Part shown: piece after piece, positions 18,801-27,776 of the stretch | Layout: each line of letters starts with the position of its first letter | How positions within the stretch are numbered: position 1 is the stretch's first letter | Made by a program: the position numbers and the translations under genes | Notes under the pieces: model-generated | Database searches by the model: none | What the model was told of the DNA's origin: nothing | What the model saw: the letters and a program-made list of their open reading frames with translations, nothing else | Assembly: GCA_019694165.1 (NCBI GenBank) | Contig: JAIBCL010000004.1 | Span: 186,001-250,000, forward strand | Source: Verrucomicrobiaceae bacterium | GTDB taxonomy: Bacteria > Verrucomicrobiota > Verrucomicrobiia > Verrucomicrobiales > Verrucomicrobiaceae | Direction of reading: 5' to 3' | DNA length: 64,000 nt

Positions 18801-19575
18801 TTCCAGCTATGCTGGACGACGACGAGCCGACGTTTGAGGGGGAGATGGACGCTATGGAAAACGCTCCCTTGCTCCGAGGTCGCGACATCCTCGCGCGCGA
18901 TGCGGCTTTGTCTCGCCTCCGCCTGATTCGGTGCCGCAGGACCTGATTGCCGGTCGCATCCGGGAGCTGATCTACGCTATGGCCACGCGGAGATTCTTCG
19001 CAAACTTCACTGCCGATCCGTTCGGTCTGAAGGACGCGGACTGAAAAATCGGTGCCACGCCTTCCTTGCCGTTGACGTTTCACGACACGGAACCGCCGGC
19101 CGAAAAACGGGAACGACCGGCGGATCAAATGCAACGCTCTGGCTTCACTCCCAATCCCGTCGGCCGAAGGGACCGATGCGGCGATGACGCCAGTCCCATG
19201 TGAGTTGCTCCGACAATTGGCGTGTCGCCGGCTTCTACGCGCTGCCCACGGATCATCTCGGCGACCTCCAACTCTATGGGCGGCTGTGGAGACACGGTGC
19301 CCGCGAGGACGCGATGCTTCCGCGAGTGCCCAGTCGCACCGCCGCGTGGTTTCACGCCTTTATCGGCAGCGCCAGTGAGGACGACACGCTCATCGACCTG
19401 CGCCAATACGCCGATGAAGCCTCCCCCAGCTCTGGCTTGAACGACGGCCCGGTTACCCTTTGCCGCCGAGCGAGAAGCCCCGCTGGAGCCGCGACTGGTG
19501 TTTGCCGAAAGGGCCGTTCTGACGGTCGGGAGTCGTCTATTTCTTGCTCCGAACTTGCCAGGCCGAAAGAATGAT
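18801..19575 (+). pseudogene. Decayed hypothetical gene (frameshifted, interrupted)
   Basis: This stretch has no intact gene but two plus-strand pieces look like remains of one protein. Around 18846-19044, [20 protein letters not shown] runs into a stop, while the +1 frame from about 18905 continues sensibly ([18 protein letters not shown], then [14 protein letters not shown]), implying a one-base loss. From about 19203 a second piece reads FYALPTDHLGDLQLYGRLW, then FIGSASEDDTLIDLRQYADE before losing coherence. I recall small PVC-phylum hypothetical proteins with a comparable (V)PxxL-GRI-EL then TDHLSD-ELY then EEDT-YLRYYADE order, but could not check. Function unknown; the rest of the 1.2 kb shows nothing I recognise. 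Confidence 0.45.
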
Positions 19576-19830
19576 GCCGGAAATAAAGACATCTTAACTT
19601 TTGACTTCCCATTCTGGTGACTTTGTGTCATTTTCTGTAATCAGCATATTTGTTGTTGAATTCTGAGTGTCAAAGCCCGGAGTTCTGTCCGTGCCATTCC
19701 CTCCAAACCGCCAGCCCACCTCGATTCTGGCAGCGCCGAGGCCATCACCCCAATCCAGCCACGGAAGCCCGACCCCACACTGGCCGACCGAGGGCGGCAG
19801 CTTGCCCGAGGCGACCCGGCTTCAACGACC

Positions 19831-21180
19831 ATGAGCGCGCTCCGTCTCACCCCTCGCAATCTCGTCGACGACGTGCCGCCTGTCGTCGGAGTCCCGCCTT
19901 TTGTGGGTAACGCCAAGCCTCGCGTCTCGCTTGGCAGCTTCGATGCGAATGGACCGGCTGCCGACCAGCTCCACGTGCTCCATCTCTTTAATCGCTACCG
20001 CTTCTTCGGCGGCGAGGAGGCGGCGGTCCGGCGGATGACAACGGCGATGCGGGAGAGCCGTGCGGAGGTCGCGGAGTGCTTCTTTGCCAGCGAGGACTGG
20101 GAGCGGCCCGGTGCGCCGCCGCGATGGAAGCAGGCCTTTCTCGCCCTCAGCAATCCAGCGGCGCTGAAGCGCGTGCGCGAGATGCATCGCGAGCGGCACA
20201 CGAACTTTTGGCTCGCGCACAATATCCTCCCGGTGCTGTCCCCTGGCGTCCTGCGCGAGGCGGGAAAGCAGCGCGTGCCCATCGCCCTCTACCTGCACAA
20301 TTACCGACCCTTCTCGGTCAGCGGTTCGCTCTGGGCTGGAGATCGCATCGCGCCCGGGGGGCTGCGGAAGAACTTTCTCCGGGAGGTCGTCACCGGCGCG
20401 TGGCAGGACTCGGTGCCGCGCACAGCGTGGATGGCCATGTTGCTGTGGACGGCCCACGCGCTCGGCTGGTATCGGCATGTGGATGGCTGGATCGCCGTCT
20501 CGAATTTCGTGCGCGAGCGCTTCGTTGAAGCCGGCGTGCCGCGCGAGAAGACGCATGTGCTCGCCTACCCATTCGTGCCGTCGCCAAACGTGCCTGCCGG
20601 CCTTCCGCGCGAGCATTTCCTATTCCTCGGCCGCCTCACCGTTGCAAAAGGCGTACGGGTGCTGCTGCGCACCTGGGAGATTGTCCACGCGAAGCTGGGT
20701 GGCACCACGCCGAACCTCGTCATCGGAGGCGAAGGCGAGCTGGAGAAAGAAGTCCGCGCTGCTGCCGCCGCATCCGGAGGAACCATCCGCTATCTCGGCA
20801 ATGTCAGCGGCGAAACGAAGCAGCAACTCATCGCCCGCAGCATCGCGATGATCGTGCCATCCATCTGGTGGGACCCGTATCCGACGGTCGTGTATGAGGC
20901 GTTCGATCACGCGTGCCCCGTTCTCGCCGCACGCTCGGGCGGGTTGCCGGAAAGCGTTGCACACGAGCAAAGCGGTCTCCTCCATGAACCAGGCGATGCC
21001 GAAGCTCTGGCCGATGATGTGCTCCGTCTTCATCACGATTCGCCCGCCGCGTCCGCGATGGGATCCACAGGGCGGAGATGGCTGCTTGCAAATTCTGGCG
21101 TGGCTTGTTGGTGGGGGCGATTCGCGGAAATCGCAGTCGAAATCCAGGGGAGGCACGCTGTAGTTCAAGCGAGCGTTTGA
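19831..21180 (+). CDS. GT4-type glycosyltransferase
   Basis: 449 residues if the ATG at 19831 is used. VLHLFNRYRFFGGEE opens the N-terminal Rossmann domain near residue 49, HNYRPF lies mid-domain, and the C-terminal nucleotide-sugar domain has FLFLGRLTVAKGVRVLLR, IGGEGELEKEV, IVPSIWWDPYPTVVYEAF and PVLAARSGGLPE, the typical GT4 (glycosyl_trans_1) sequence. It probably adds a sugar to a lipid-linked precursor in the cytoplasm. The first 45 residues are not conserved and are translated partly from a copy of the GGAGTCCCGCCTT repeat (19888-19900), so the true start may be further right. First gene of the polysaccharide locus. Confidence 0.88.
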   Translation: MSALRLTPRNLVDDVPPVVGVPPFVGNAKPRVSLGSFDANGPAADQLHVLHLFNRYRFFGGEEAAVRRMTTAMRESRAEVAECFFASEDWERPGAPPRWKQAFLALSNPAALKRVREMHRERHTNFWLAHNILPVLSPGVLREAGKQRVPIALYLHNYRPFSVSGSLWAGDRIAPGGLRKNFLREVVTGAWQDSVPRTAWMAMLLWTAHALGWYRHVDGWIAVSNFVRERFVEAGVPREKTHVLAYPFVPSPNVPAGLPREHFLFLGRLTVAKGVRVLLRTWEIVHAKLGGTTPNLVIGGEGELEKEVRAAAAASGGTIRYLGNVSGETKQQLIARSIAMIVPSIWWDPYPTVVYEAFDHACPVLAARSGGLPESVAHEQSGLLHEPGDAEALADDVLRLHHDSPAASAMGSTGRRWLLANSGVACWWGRFAEIAVEIQGRHAVVQASV

Positions 21181-21249
21181 TCATTGACCGCCCGGGCTTT
21201 CGTCCCATCTTCACGGCCCTTTTTCCCGCACCGCCAGCCTTTCAAATCC

Positions 21250-22314
21250 GTGACCCACACCCGCCGCACTGACGATCTCCGCATCGACGACATCTTCCCG
21301 CTTATCCAGCCTGCAATCCTAATGCGCGAGTGGCCGCTGGCGGACAAGGAGGCGGCTTTTGTCGAAGATGCGCGCCGGCGCAATGAGAAGATCATGAAGG
21401 GCGCGGACGACCGGCTGCTCATCGTCGTCGGCCCCTGCTCGATTCACGACGAGTCGCAAGCGCTCGAATACGGGAGGCATCTGATCGAGGCGCGCAAGAA
21501 GCACGCCGCCGATCTTGAAATCGTCATGCGCGTCTATTTTGAAAAGCCGCGCACCACCGTCGGGTGGAAGGGCTTCATCAATGACCCGAAGCTCGACGAG
21601 AGCTACGACATCAACAACGGCCTGCGCGGCGCGCGTCGGCTGCTCATCGAGCTGGCTCGCATGGGCGTGCCGGCGGGCACCGAGTTTCTCGATGTCATCA
21701 CGCCGCAATACATCGCCGATGCAGTCGTATGGGGCGCGATTGGCGCGCGCACCACGGAGAGTCAGGTGCACCGGCAGCTCGCTTCCGGCCTTTCGATGCC
21801 CGTTGGCTTCAAGAACGGCACGGACGGCAACATCCAAATCGCGCTCGATGCCATCGAAGCCTCCAGCCAGCCGCATCATTTTCTCTCCGTCACGAAGGAC
21901 GGCGTCGCCGCCATCGTGCGCACGAAGGGGAACGACTCCTGCCACGTCATCCTCCGCGGCGGCAAAGTGGGGCCGAACTTCGATGCCGAGTCAATCAAGA
22001 GCGTCGTGGACCAGCTCATCGCTCGGAATCTGCCGCCTTACACGATGGTCGATTGCAGCCACGGCAACAGCCTCAAGGACTACCGCAAGCAGCCAGTCGT
22101 CGCCGACTCCCTCGCGCAGCAAATTTCATCCGGCAGCCGAAGCATCGCCGGCGTGATGATCGAGAGCCATCTGGTCGAAGGCAAACAAAACGCCAAACCC
22201 GGCCAGCCCCTCGCCTACGGCCAGAGCATCACCGACGCTTGCATCTCATGGGAGACTACGGAAGGCGTCCTCGATCAACTCGCCGCCGCCGTCCGTGCGC
22301 GCCGCAATGCATAG
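21250..22314 (+). CDS. aroF: 3-deoxy-7-phosphoheptulonate synthase (class I DAHP synthase)
   Basis: 354 residues from the GTG at 21250, matching the roughly 350 residues of AroF/G/H; a TTG at 21184 is also in frame but adds a Pro/Phe-rich lead without similarity. LLIVVGPCSIHD (metal Cys), YFEKPRTTVGWKGFINDP, GARRLLIELARMGVPAGTE, GARTTESQVHRQLASGLSMP and MVDCSHGNSLKDYRKQ are all family signatures. The enzyme condenses phosphoenolpyruvate with erythrose 4-phosphate at the entry to aromatic amino acid synthesis. Its place inside a polysaccharide locus is likely incidental. The symbol chooses one of three near-identical isozyme names. Confidence 0.94.
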   Translation: MTHTRRTDDLRIDDIFPLIQPAILMREWPLADKEAAFVEDARRRNEKIMKGADDRLLIVVGPCSIHDESQALEYGRHLIEARKKHAADLEIVMRVYFEKPRTTVGWKGFINDPKLDESYDINNGLRGARRLLIELARMGVPAGTEFLDVITPQYIADAVVWGAIGARTTESQVHRQLASGLSMPVGFKNGTDGNIQIALDAIEASSQPHHFLSVTKDGVAAIVRTKGNDSCHVILRGGKVGPNFDAESIKSVVDQLIARNLPPYTMVDCSHGNSLKDYRKQPVVADSLAQQISSGSRSIAGVMIESHLVEGKQNAKPGQPLAYGQSITDACISWETTEGVLDQLAAAVRARRNA

Positions 22315-22405
22315 ACAGGATTGCAGGATTTTCAGGATTCACAGGAAAGCATCTGAGCAATTCTAATCTCCCTCCTGTTAATCCTGCCAATCCTGTAATC
22401 CTGTC
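22314..22405. repeat. Inverted pair of CAGGATT-type repeats
   Basis: Arms of 33 nt at 22314-22346 and 22373-22405 are reverse complements with four mismatches. Each arm is built from three copies of a roughly 9-nt unit, (a)CAGGATTn. The first arm begins on the last base of the DAHP synthase stop codon and the second ends 13 nt before the hldA-type start. The transcript could form a long hairpin in this junction. No T-run follows, so it is not a typical terminator. Confidence 0.8.
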
Positions 22406-22418
22406 AAAGAAGCCCGTC

Positions 22419-23408
22419 TTGAAACTCACCCGCAAACACATCGCCCGCTTCGCCCGGAGCCGCATTCTCGTCGTGGGTGACGTGATGCTCGATCACTTCA
22501 TCTGGGGAAATGTGCGCCGCATCTCTCCGGAGGCGCCGGTACCGGTGGTGGAGGTGGTGAAGGAGACATCGTTCCCCGGCGGTGCGGCAAACGTGGCGCG
22601 CAATCTCGCCACGTTCACGAAGCACTCGCTGCTCATGGGCCGCGTGGGCAGGGACAGCGAGGCGCGGCGCTTGCGCGAGTTGCTTGGCGAAGAAGGCGTG
22701 AACACAAAACCGCTCATCGAAAGCAGCGCGCTGCCTACTATTTCCAAGTCCCGCATCATCGCCCGGCAGCAGCAAGTTGTGCGCGTGGATCGCGAGCACA
22801 TCGAGAAGCTCACCACCGCCGAACTCGCTGTCGCAAAAAAGCGCCTGCACGCGCTGCTGCCGGAGATCGACGCCATCATCATCGAGGACTACGGCAAGGG
22901 ATTCGTCACGCAGCCGCTCGTCGAAATGATCGTGAGCGAGGCCTCGGTGGCGAAGAAACTTGTTACCGTCGATCCCTCGCCGCGCAATCCGTTGCAATGG
23001 CGCGGTGCCACGCTGGTAAAGCCGAACCGCATCGAAGCCTTCGCGGCAGCAGGCATCGAAGATCACCACCGGCCCATCCCGCCGGAGGAAGACGCTGAAC
23101 TCGTCGCCGTCGGCGAAAAGCTGCTCGCGCACTGGCAGGTGCCGAACGTCCTCATCACGCTCGGCGAGCAGGGCATGATCCTTTTTCAAAAGGGCCGCAA
23201 GCCCCATCACATCCCCACTCGCGCGCGCGAGGTCTATGACGTGTCCGGCGCAGGCGATACCGCCATCGCGCTGCTCACCCTCGCACTCGCGGCGGGCCTC
23301 AGTCCCGTCGAAGCCGCCGATGTGGCAAATCACGCCAGCGGCATCGTCGTCGGCAAACTCGGCACCGCGAGCCTCACACCGGACGAACTCCTCGCTGCGT
23401 TTGAATAA
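22419..23408 (+). CDS. hldA: D-glycero-beta-D-manno-heptose-7-phosphate kinase (single-domain)
   Basis: 329 residues with a TTG start at 22419 giving MKLTRKHIARFARSRILVVGDVMLDHF; no ATG or GTG lies in a suitable place. The PfkB/ribokinase features of the HldE kinase domain are clear: VVGDVMLDHFIWG, RISPEAPVPVVEV, FPGGAANVARNLA, KSRIIARQQQVVRVDRE and VSGAGDTAIA (catalytic Asp). The enzyme phosphorylates heptose 7-phosphate at C1 on the way to ADP-heptose. The cytidylyltransferase domain of bifunctional HldE is missing, so the nucleotide step must be encoded elsewhere. gmhA follows 60 bp later and supplies the preceding reaction. Confidence 0.93.
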   Translation: MKLTRKHIARFARSRILVVGDVMLDHFIWGNVRRISPEAPVPVVEVVKETSFPGGAANVARNLATFTKHSLLMGRVGRDSEARRLRELLGEEGVNTKPLIESSALPTISKSRIIARQQQVVRVDREHIEKLTTAELAVAKKRLHALLPEIDAIIIEDYGKGFVTQPLVEMIVSEASVAKKLVTVDPSPRNPLQWRGATLVKPNRIEAFAAAGIEDHHRPIPPEEDAELVAVGEKLLAHWQVPNVLITLGEQGMILFQKGRKPHHIPTRAREVYDVSGAGDTAIALLTLALAAGLSPVEAADVANHASGIVVGKLGTASLTPDELLAAFE

Positions 23409-23412
23409 AGTG

Positions 23413-23463
23413 GTGCAAGCCGCCGGCTTGCACGCAACTGTCCCGGCAACCCAGCGGGTTGCC
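23413..23463. repeat. Two adjacent perfect hairpins between hldA and gmhA
   Basis: 23413-23433 has a 9-bp stem (GTGCAAGCC / GGCTTGCAC) with a 3-nt loop, and 23445-23463 has an 8-bp stem (GGCAACCC / GGGTTGCC) with a 3-nt loop. They fill the whole 60-bp gap between the two heptose genes. No T-run follows, so they look like REP-style elements or mRNA-stabilising hairpins. Confidence 0.75.
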
Positions 23464-23468
23464 CCACC

Positions 23469-24044
23469 ATGACACCTTCCGACATCTTCCTCTCCCACCT
23501 CGACGCTCATCTCGCCGCTGCCACGAAACTGCGCGAAAGCGGACCGGTTGTCTCGCAAATGGCCGACGTGTGGCTCACTGCTTTGCGCGCCGGAAAAAAA
23601 ATCCTCTTCTTTGGCAATGGCGGCAGCGCGGCCGATGCGCAGCATCTCGCCGCGGAGCTGGTGGTGCGTTATCGCGAGAATCGCAGAGCGCTTCCAGGAA
23701 TCGCGCTCACCACCGACACCTCGATCCTCACCGCGCACAGCAACGACTACGGTTTTGACTCCGTCTTCGCGCGCCAGATCGAGGCACTCGCGAACGAAGG
23801 CGATGTCGCCGTCGGCATCTCCACCTCCGGCAACAGCCCGAACGTCCTCGCCGGCCTCAAAGCCGCCAACGAGCGCGGCTGCGTGACCATCTCCTTCACC
23901 GCCGCTGGTGGTGGCGAGTGCGCGAAGATCGCAAAAATTGCCTTTCGTGCCCCGTCCGACATCACGGCTCACGCGCAGGAGTGCCATTTGCTGGTCGGGC
24001 ATGTGCTGTGTGAAGTCGTGGAGCAGGCCCTTCTGTCGGAGTAG
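23469..24044 (+). CDS. gmhA: Sedoheptulose-7-phosphate isomerase
   Basis: 191 residues, typical GmhA length. FFGNGGSAADAQHLAAELV and the SIS-domain ISTSGNSPNVL motif are diagnostic, and HAQECHLLVGHVLCEVVEQ forms the C-terminal helix with conserved Glu and His residues. GmhA converts sedoheptulose 7-phosphate to D-glycero-D-manno-heptose 7-phosphate, the substrate of the kinase encoded just upstream. The pairing supports a pathway making ADP- or GDP-linked heptose for surface glycans. ATG at 23469 is preceded by a hairpin ending six bases earlier, which may affect ribosome access. Confidence 0.95.
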   Translation: MTPSDIFLSHLDAHLAAATKLRESGPVVSQMADVWLTALRAGKKILFFGNGGSAADAQHLAAELVVRYRENRRALPGIALTTDTSILTAHSNDYGFDSVFARQIEALANEGDVAVGISTSGNSPNVLAGLKAANERGCVTISFTAAGGGECAKIAKIAFRAPSDITAHAQECHLLVGHVLCEVVEQALLSE

Positions 24045-24172
24045 CGTCGCCTTCCTTCCCCTCGCTCCCTTTCGTCCCTTGAGTCCCTTCCGTCCCTTCT
24101 CTTCAAGCGACGGAAGAAACCGGAGGGACTGAAACGACAAACCGGTCCGCCGACTGCGGACGGATCTGCTAC

Positions 24173-25528
24173 ATGAACTCATCTCCCCGCGTCCTCGGCC
24201 GCCTCTTCGGCGTGTTTTCGATCTCGGTCACGCTTCGCTTTGTCAGGCTTGCGCTGAACGTGCTCATCATCGGCATGTTGGGCCGGTTCCTTGGCGAGCA
24301 TGAGATGGGGCAGCTTCTCACCGCGCAAGCCGCGATCGCCGTGCTGCTTTGTTTTGCCGAACTCGGCTTCGCGCGCATCACGGTGCGCGAACTCGTGCGT
24401 GATCCTGAGGACGAGGCACGCACGCTCGGCGCAACTTTCTACACGCGGCTGATGGCCGGCACGGTGATGCTCGCGGGCCTCGGCCTTGCGACGCTGGGAA
24501 TGCCGCAGACGGAGCGGCTTCTTTTGCTCGCCTACGGCTTGCTGCTTCCGACGCATGGATTCGCCGAACTCGGATCATGGATCGAGGGACGCGGGCAGCT
24601 CGCGCGCGGCGCATGGGTGCAGCTCTGGGCCTTCATCGCCGGAGCATCCATGACCATCCTCGGCATCGCGATCAAGGCACCGATCATTTTCTTCCCCATG
24701 GCCTATGTGTTCGAGTGCTGGATCACCTCGTTCTTCCTCATGGGGGTCTTCCACGGACTCGGCGGCCACATGTCCGACTGGCGCTGGACCAGCCGCCGTG
24801 CGCTTGAGCTGCTGCGCGAGTCGTGGCCGGAAATGACCGCGCAGCTCGCGCTCGTCCTTCTATATCGCATCGACACCATCATGGTGAAGGCTATGAACGG
24901 CGCCGAGGCCGCCGGCATTTACGGTGCGGCCGTGCGCGTGTCCGAGGTGCTCTATTTCCTTCCCGTCGCGCTCGCCGGAGTGGCGCTCCCACAACTCGTC
25001 GAACTGAAAAAGCGTGACCGCCGCCAGTATGAAAAGCGCTTCGCCGACTACTTTGCCGTGTCTCTGTTGCTCGCGATCGCTGGTGCGGGCTGCTTGTACT
25101 TCGCCGCGCAACCGATCATCACCGCGCTGTGGAAGGGGCGCTTTGCCGGCAGTGCGTCCATACTTACGATTCATGCGTGGGCCTTCATACCCTATTGCCT
25201 CGGCGTGGCGCGCACGCAGTATCTCACCGCCGAATCCAAGCTGTGGGCCAATCTGCCGAGCGTTCTGCTCGCCCTTGTGGTGAACGTCGTGCTGAACTGG
25301 CTGTGGATTCCCAGGTGGTCCGGTGAAGGCGCGGCGTGGGCCACGCTCATCGCCTACACCGTCGCGTGGGTCGTCACGTCATTCCTGCTGCCCAGCGTGC
25401 GGCCCGTGGCGATGCTGAAACTGCGCAGCTTCGCGCAGATGCCGGCGCTGATGATCGAATTCGCGAAGCGCGCCCTTGAGCGTCTCGACTCGCGCCGCGG
25501 AAAACCGCAAACGCATTCTCCTTCATGA
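24173..25528 (+). CDS. Wzx-type polysaccharide flippase (MOP superfamily)
   Basis: 451 residues with about 12-14 hydrophobic segments spread over the length, as in Wzx/RfbX proteins. The N-terminus RFVRLALNVLIIGMLGRFLG matches the first helix of the oligosaccharide flippase family, and ELGFARITVRELVRDP and RIDTIMVKAMNGAEAAGIYGAA are typical internal landmarks. It should move undecaprenyl-linked repeat units across the inner membrane. Its stop overlaps the start of the next gene by 4 bp (ATGA). A second flippase is encoded at 37846-39381. Confidence 0.9.
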   Translation: MNSSPRVLGRLFGVFSISVTLRFVRLALNVLIIGMLGRFLGEHEMGQLLTAQAAIAVLLCFAELGFARITVRELVRDPEDEARTLGATFYTRLMAGTVMLAGLGLATLGMPQTERLLLLAYGLLLPTHGFAELGSWIEGRGQLARGAWVQLWAFIAGASMTILGIAIKAPIIFFPMAYVFECWITSFFLMGVFHGLGGHMSDWRWTSRRALELLRESWPEMTAQLALVLLYRIDTIMVKAMNGAEAAGIYGAAVRVSEVLYFLPVALAGVALPQLVELKKRDRRQYEKRFADYFAVSLLLAIAGAGCLYFAAQPIITALWKGRFAGSASILTIHAWAFIPYCLGVARTQYLTAESKLWANLPSVLLALVVNVVLNWLWIPRWSGEGAAWATLIAYTVAWVVTSFLLPSVRPVAMLKLRSFAQMPALMIEFAKRALERLDSRRGKPQTHSPS

Positions 25529-27084
25529 CCTCCACACGTCTTCCAGGCGCATTCACCATCGCGGCAGGCGGGCTGTTCTGCCTCTTCGCCATCGTGTCGA
25601 TCATGCTGGGCGAGGGCAACACGCTGGCGAACGTCTTCCTCTACCTCATCATCGGCACATGCGGCCTCGCCATCATCGAGCCGCGCACATCCTTCTTCAT
25701 CTTCCTCGTCACCTGCGGCTACGTCGATCTCTTCAAGCGCCTGATGGTCGTCTCCGGCCGTGTGTCCATGGATGATTTGTTTTACGTGCTGGGTCTGGCC
25801 CCCGCGCTCTTCTCGTGCATCATCGTGTCGGTGGTCGTGCGCGGAGTCATCGGCGGGCTGCCGATGGGCAGGCAGCACATGCGGCTCTTCGTGATCGGGT
25901 GCGCCGTGGTTTTCCTCAATGCCTTTCTGTCGTATCTCGACGTCGATCACAGCATCGGCAAGGTGATGCAGGGAACCGCGAACGGCGGCCTTTACGGGAT
26001 GCTCATCTTTGTCGTGCCCATGCTCTTTCACGAAGAGGACGATGTGCTGCATCTCTTCAAGTTTCTGCTGTGGACTTACTTCCCGGTGGGCTTCTACGGG
26101 ATCGTCCAGAAGGTGTGGGGCTTTCAGGACTTCGAGCTGGCCTACTTGATGACTGGCCTCAGCATCGAGATCAAACAGCTCTTCACCGATCGCGTGCGCG
26201 CGTTCTCGACATTGAACTCGCCCACCGCGCTCGGGGCGATCAGCGCTGCCTTCGTGGCCCTGCCAGTTTATCTTGCCAGCGTAAAGACGGCAAATCGTCA
26301 CCGCCGCGTGCTGCCGATGGCACTCGCAGTGGTGTTCTCGCTTGTCCATCTCGGATCGCTCGCCGCTTCCACCAGCCGCACCGGCTTCATCATGGTGGCG
26401 GTGATGGTCGCCGGTATCATCGCCTTCCGGACGCGCACGGGCACCATCGCATTCTACTCCGTCGGCGGCGCGGCCTTCGCCACGCTGCTCGTGGGCGCGC
26501 GTTACATGCTGGATCGGATCGAGGGGGTTACGGACCGACTGCTGATGAAATTCGGCGGATCGGTGAGCGACGATACGATCAACATCAACACGTTCAGCGA
26601 TCGCCTGCATGGTTTCGCCGATGTGCTCACGAATCCCGAGGCATACACATGGTTCGGATATGGTGCGGGACGCGGAGTTGATCCTCGCGATCCACTGTAC
26701 AATCACGACCTGCTCAGCAACACGTTGGTGCGCTACGGTGCCGTCCCGCTCACCGTGCTCGTCGTCTCGGCGATCGTGTTTCTGACCTGGACCCACGCCC
26801 ATTTGCTCGGCATCAGGGACAAACGCAGACGAAACATCTGCGCGGCCATGTTGGCGCTTGCGATGTCTCTTTTTGCCATCTCGATCACCAGTGGCAATGT
26901 CCTGTCGATCTTCCCGGTGAACACGTTTTTCTGGCTCGCTGTCACCGCCACGATCGTCGTGGTGTCGGCCGATGCACGGGCGCAGGTGTCCGTCCGGCAA
27001 ACGGCACCACTGCGGGCCGGCGAACCGCATCCCGGGTCCGAAAGTAGCTATGTCACCACCGTGCATCCGATGCACCTGTCATGA
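25525..27084 (+). CDS. O-antigen ligase/polymerase-like membrane protein
   Basis: 519 residues, about 11 membrane segments and a cytoplasmic or periplasmic C-terminal tail of about 35 residues. The layout (short loops, one large periplasmic loop around 330-390 with FSDRLHGFADVL and WFGYGAGRGVDPRDPLYNHD) fits the Wzy/WaaL (O-antigen ligase, PF04932) style, in which the conserved histidine-bearing loop HD/HN lies near the C-terminus. It may polymerise repeat units or transfer the glycan. It overlaps both neighbours by ATGA, so it is part of a tightly coupled unit with the flippase before it and the methyltransferase after it. Confidence 0.78.
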   Translation: MTSTRLPGAFTIAAGGLFCLFAIVSIMLGEGNTLANVFLYLIIGTCGLAIIEPRTSFFIFLVTCGYVDLFKRLMVVSGRVSMDDLFYVLGLAPALFSCIIVSVVVRGVIGGLPMGRQHMRLFVIGCAVVFLNAFLSYLDVDHSIGKVMQGTANGGLYGMLIFVVPMLFHEEDDVLHLFKFLLWTYFPVGFYGIVQKVWGFQDFELAYLMTGLSIEIKQLFTDRVRAFSTLNSPTALGAISAAFVALPVYLASVKTANRHRRVLPMALAVVFSLVHLGSLAASTSRTGFIMVAVMVAGIIAFRTRTGTIAFYSVGGAAFATLLVGARYMLDRIEGVTDRLLMKFGGSVSDDTININTFSDRLHGFADVLTNPEAYTWFGYGAGRGVDPRDPLYNHDLLSNTLVRYGAVPLTVLVVSAIVFLTWTHAHLLGIRDKRRRNICAAMLALAMSLFAISITSGNVLSIFPVNTFFWLAVTATIVVVSADARAQVSVRQTAPLRAGEPHPGSESSYVTTVHPMHLS

Positions 27085-27776
27085 TCCTGCGCCCGCTGCT
27101 TCGACGATTCTGCTACACGCAAAACACGATCCGCTACCGGGTCGAGTGGCGGTGCCTGCGCGAGGCGTGGCGTCGCATCGGCAGGGCGGACCATCTCTTT
27201 GACGGCGGCGCGGGATCGGGAGAGTTCGCACGCAAGACGCTCGACGAAGGCCTGTGCGAGCGCGTCACCGCCATCGAGTACGACGCCAGCAATCTCTCGC
27301 TCCTCCAGCGCAATCTCGGCCGCGAATCCGCCGCCACCACCCGGCACGGTTCCATTCTCGACATCCCGTTTGCCGACGCGAGTTTCGATGTGGTCCAGTG
27401 CACCCAGGTCATCGAGCACATCGTCGAGCATGAAAAGGCCGCCGCCGAGTTGTCGCGCGTGTTGAAGCCCGGCGGCCATGCCATCATCACCGTGCCGCAC
27501 CCGCCCGAGCCATTCCCGAACGAAGGCCATGTGCGCGAGGGCTACACCGAGGATGATTTGAAGGCGCTCTTCGCTCCGTGCGGCCTCACGCCGCTGCACA
27601 CCGACTGGTTCCTCACGCGCGAGACGCTTGGGTGGATGATGCTCGCCTCGCGGCTCCCGCTCGGCGGCGTGTATCTGCCGCTCGCGCTCATCGATGCCGA
27701 GGCCGGACTCTCCATCGACGAACGCCGAAGCCGGCAGCCATTCGGAATTCTCGTGTTGTTTCAAAAACGGCCATGA
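27081..27776 (+). CDS. Class I SAM-dependent methyltransferase
   Basis: 231 residues. HLFDGGAGSGEFARK is motif I of a Rossmann-like methyltransferase, TAIEYDASN gives the acidic residue binding the SAM ribose, HGSILDIPFADASFDVVQCTQVIEHI is the motif II/III area, and LKPGGHAIITVPHP is the usual post-motif block. In this setting it probably methylates a sugar or the end of a glycan chain. Start and stop both overlap neighbours (ATGA at 27081-27084 and 27773-27776). The substrate cannot be deduced. Confidence 0.88.
   Translation: MILRPLLRRFCYTQNTIRYRVEWRCLREAWRRIGRADHLFDGGAGSGEFARKTLDEGLCERVTAIEYDASNLSLLQRNLGRESAATTRHGSILDIPFADASFDVVQCTQVIEHIVEHEKAAAELSRVLKPGGHAIITVPHPPEPFPNEGHVREGYTEDDLKALFAPCGLTPLHTDWFLTRETLGWMMLASRLPLGGVYLPLALIDAEAGLSIDERRSRQPFGILVLFQKRP

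Noticed and set aside
25354-27075. A 573-codon minus-strand open frame rich in His and Asp
   Set aside because: It is antisense to the ligase-like gene, whose membrane segments are clearly protein-coding; the composition is typical of a shadow frame.
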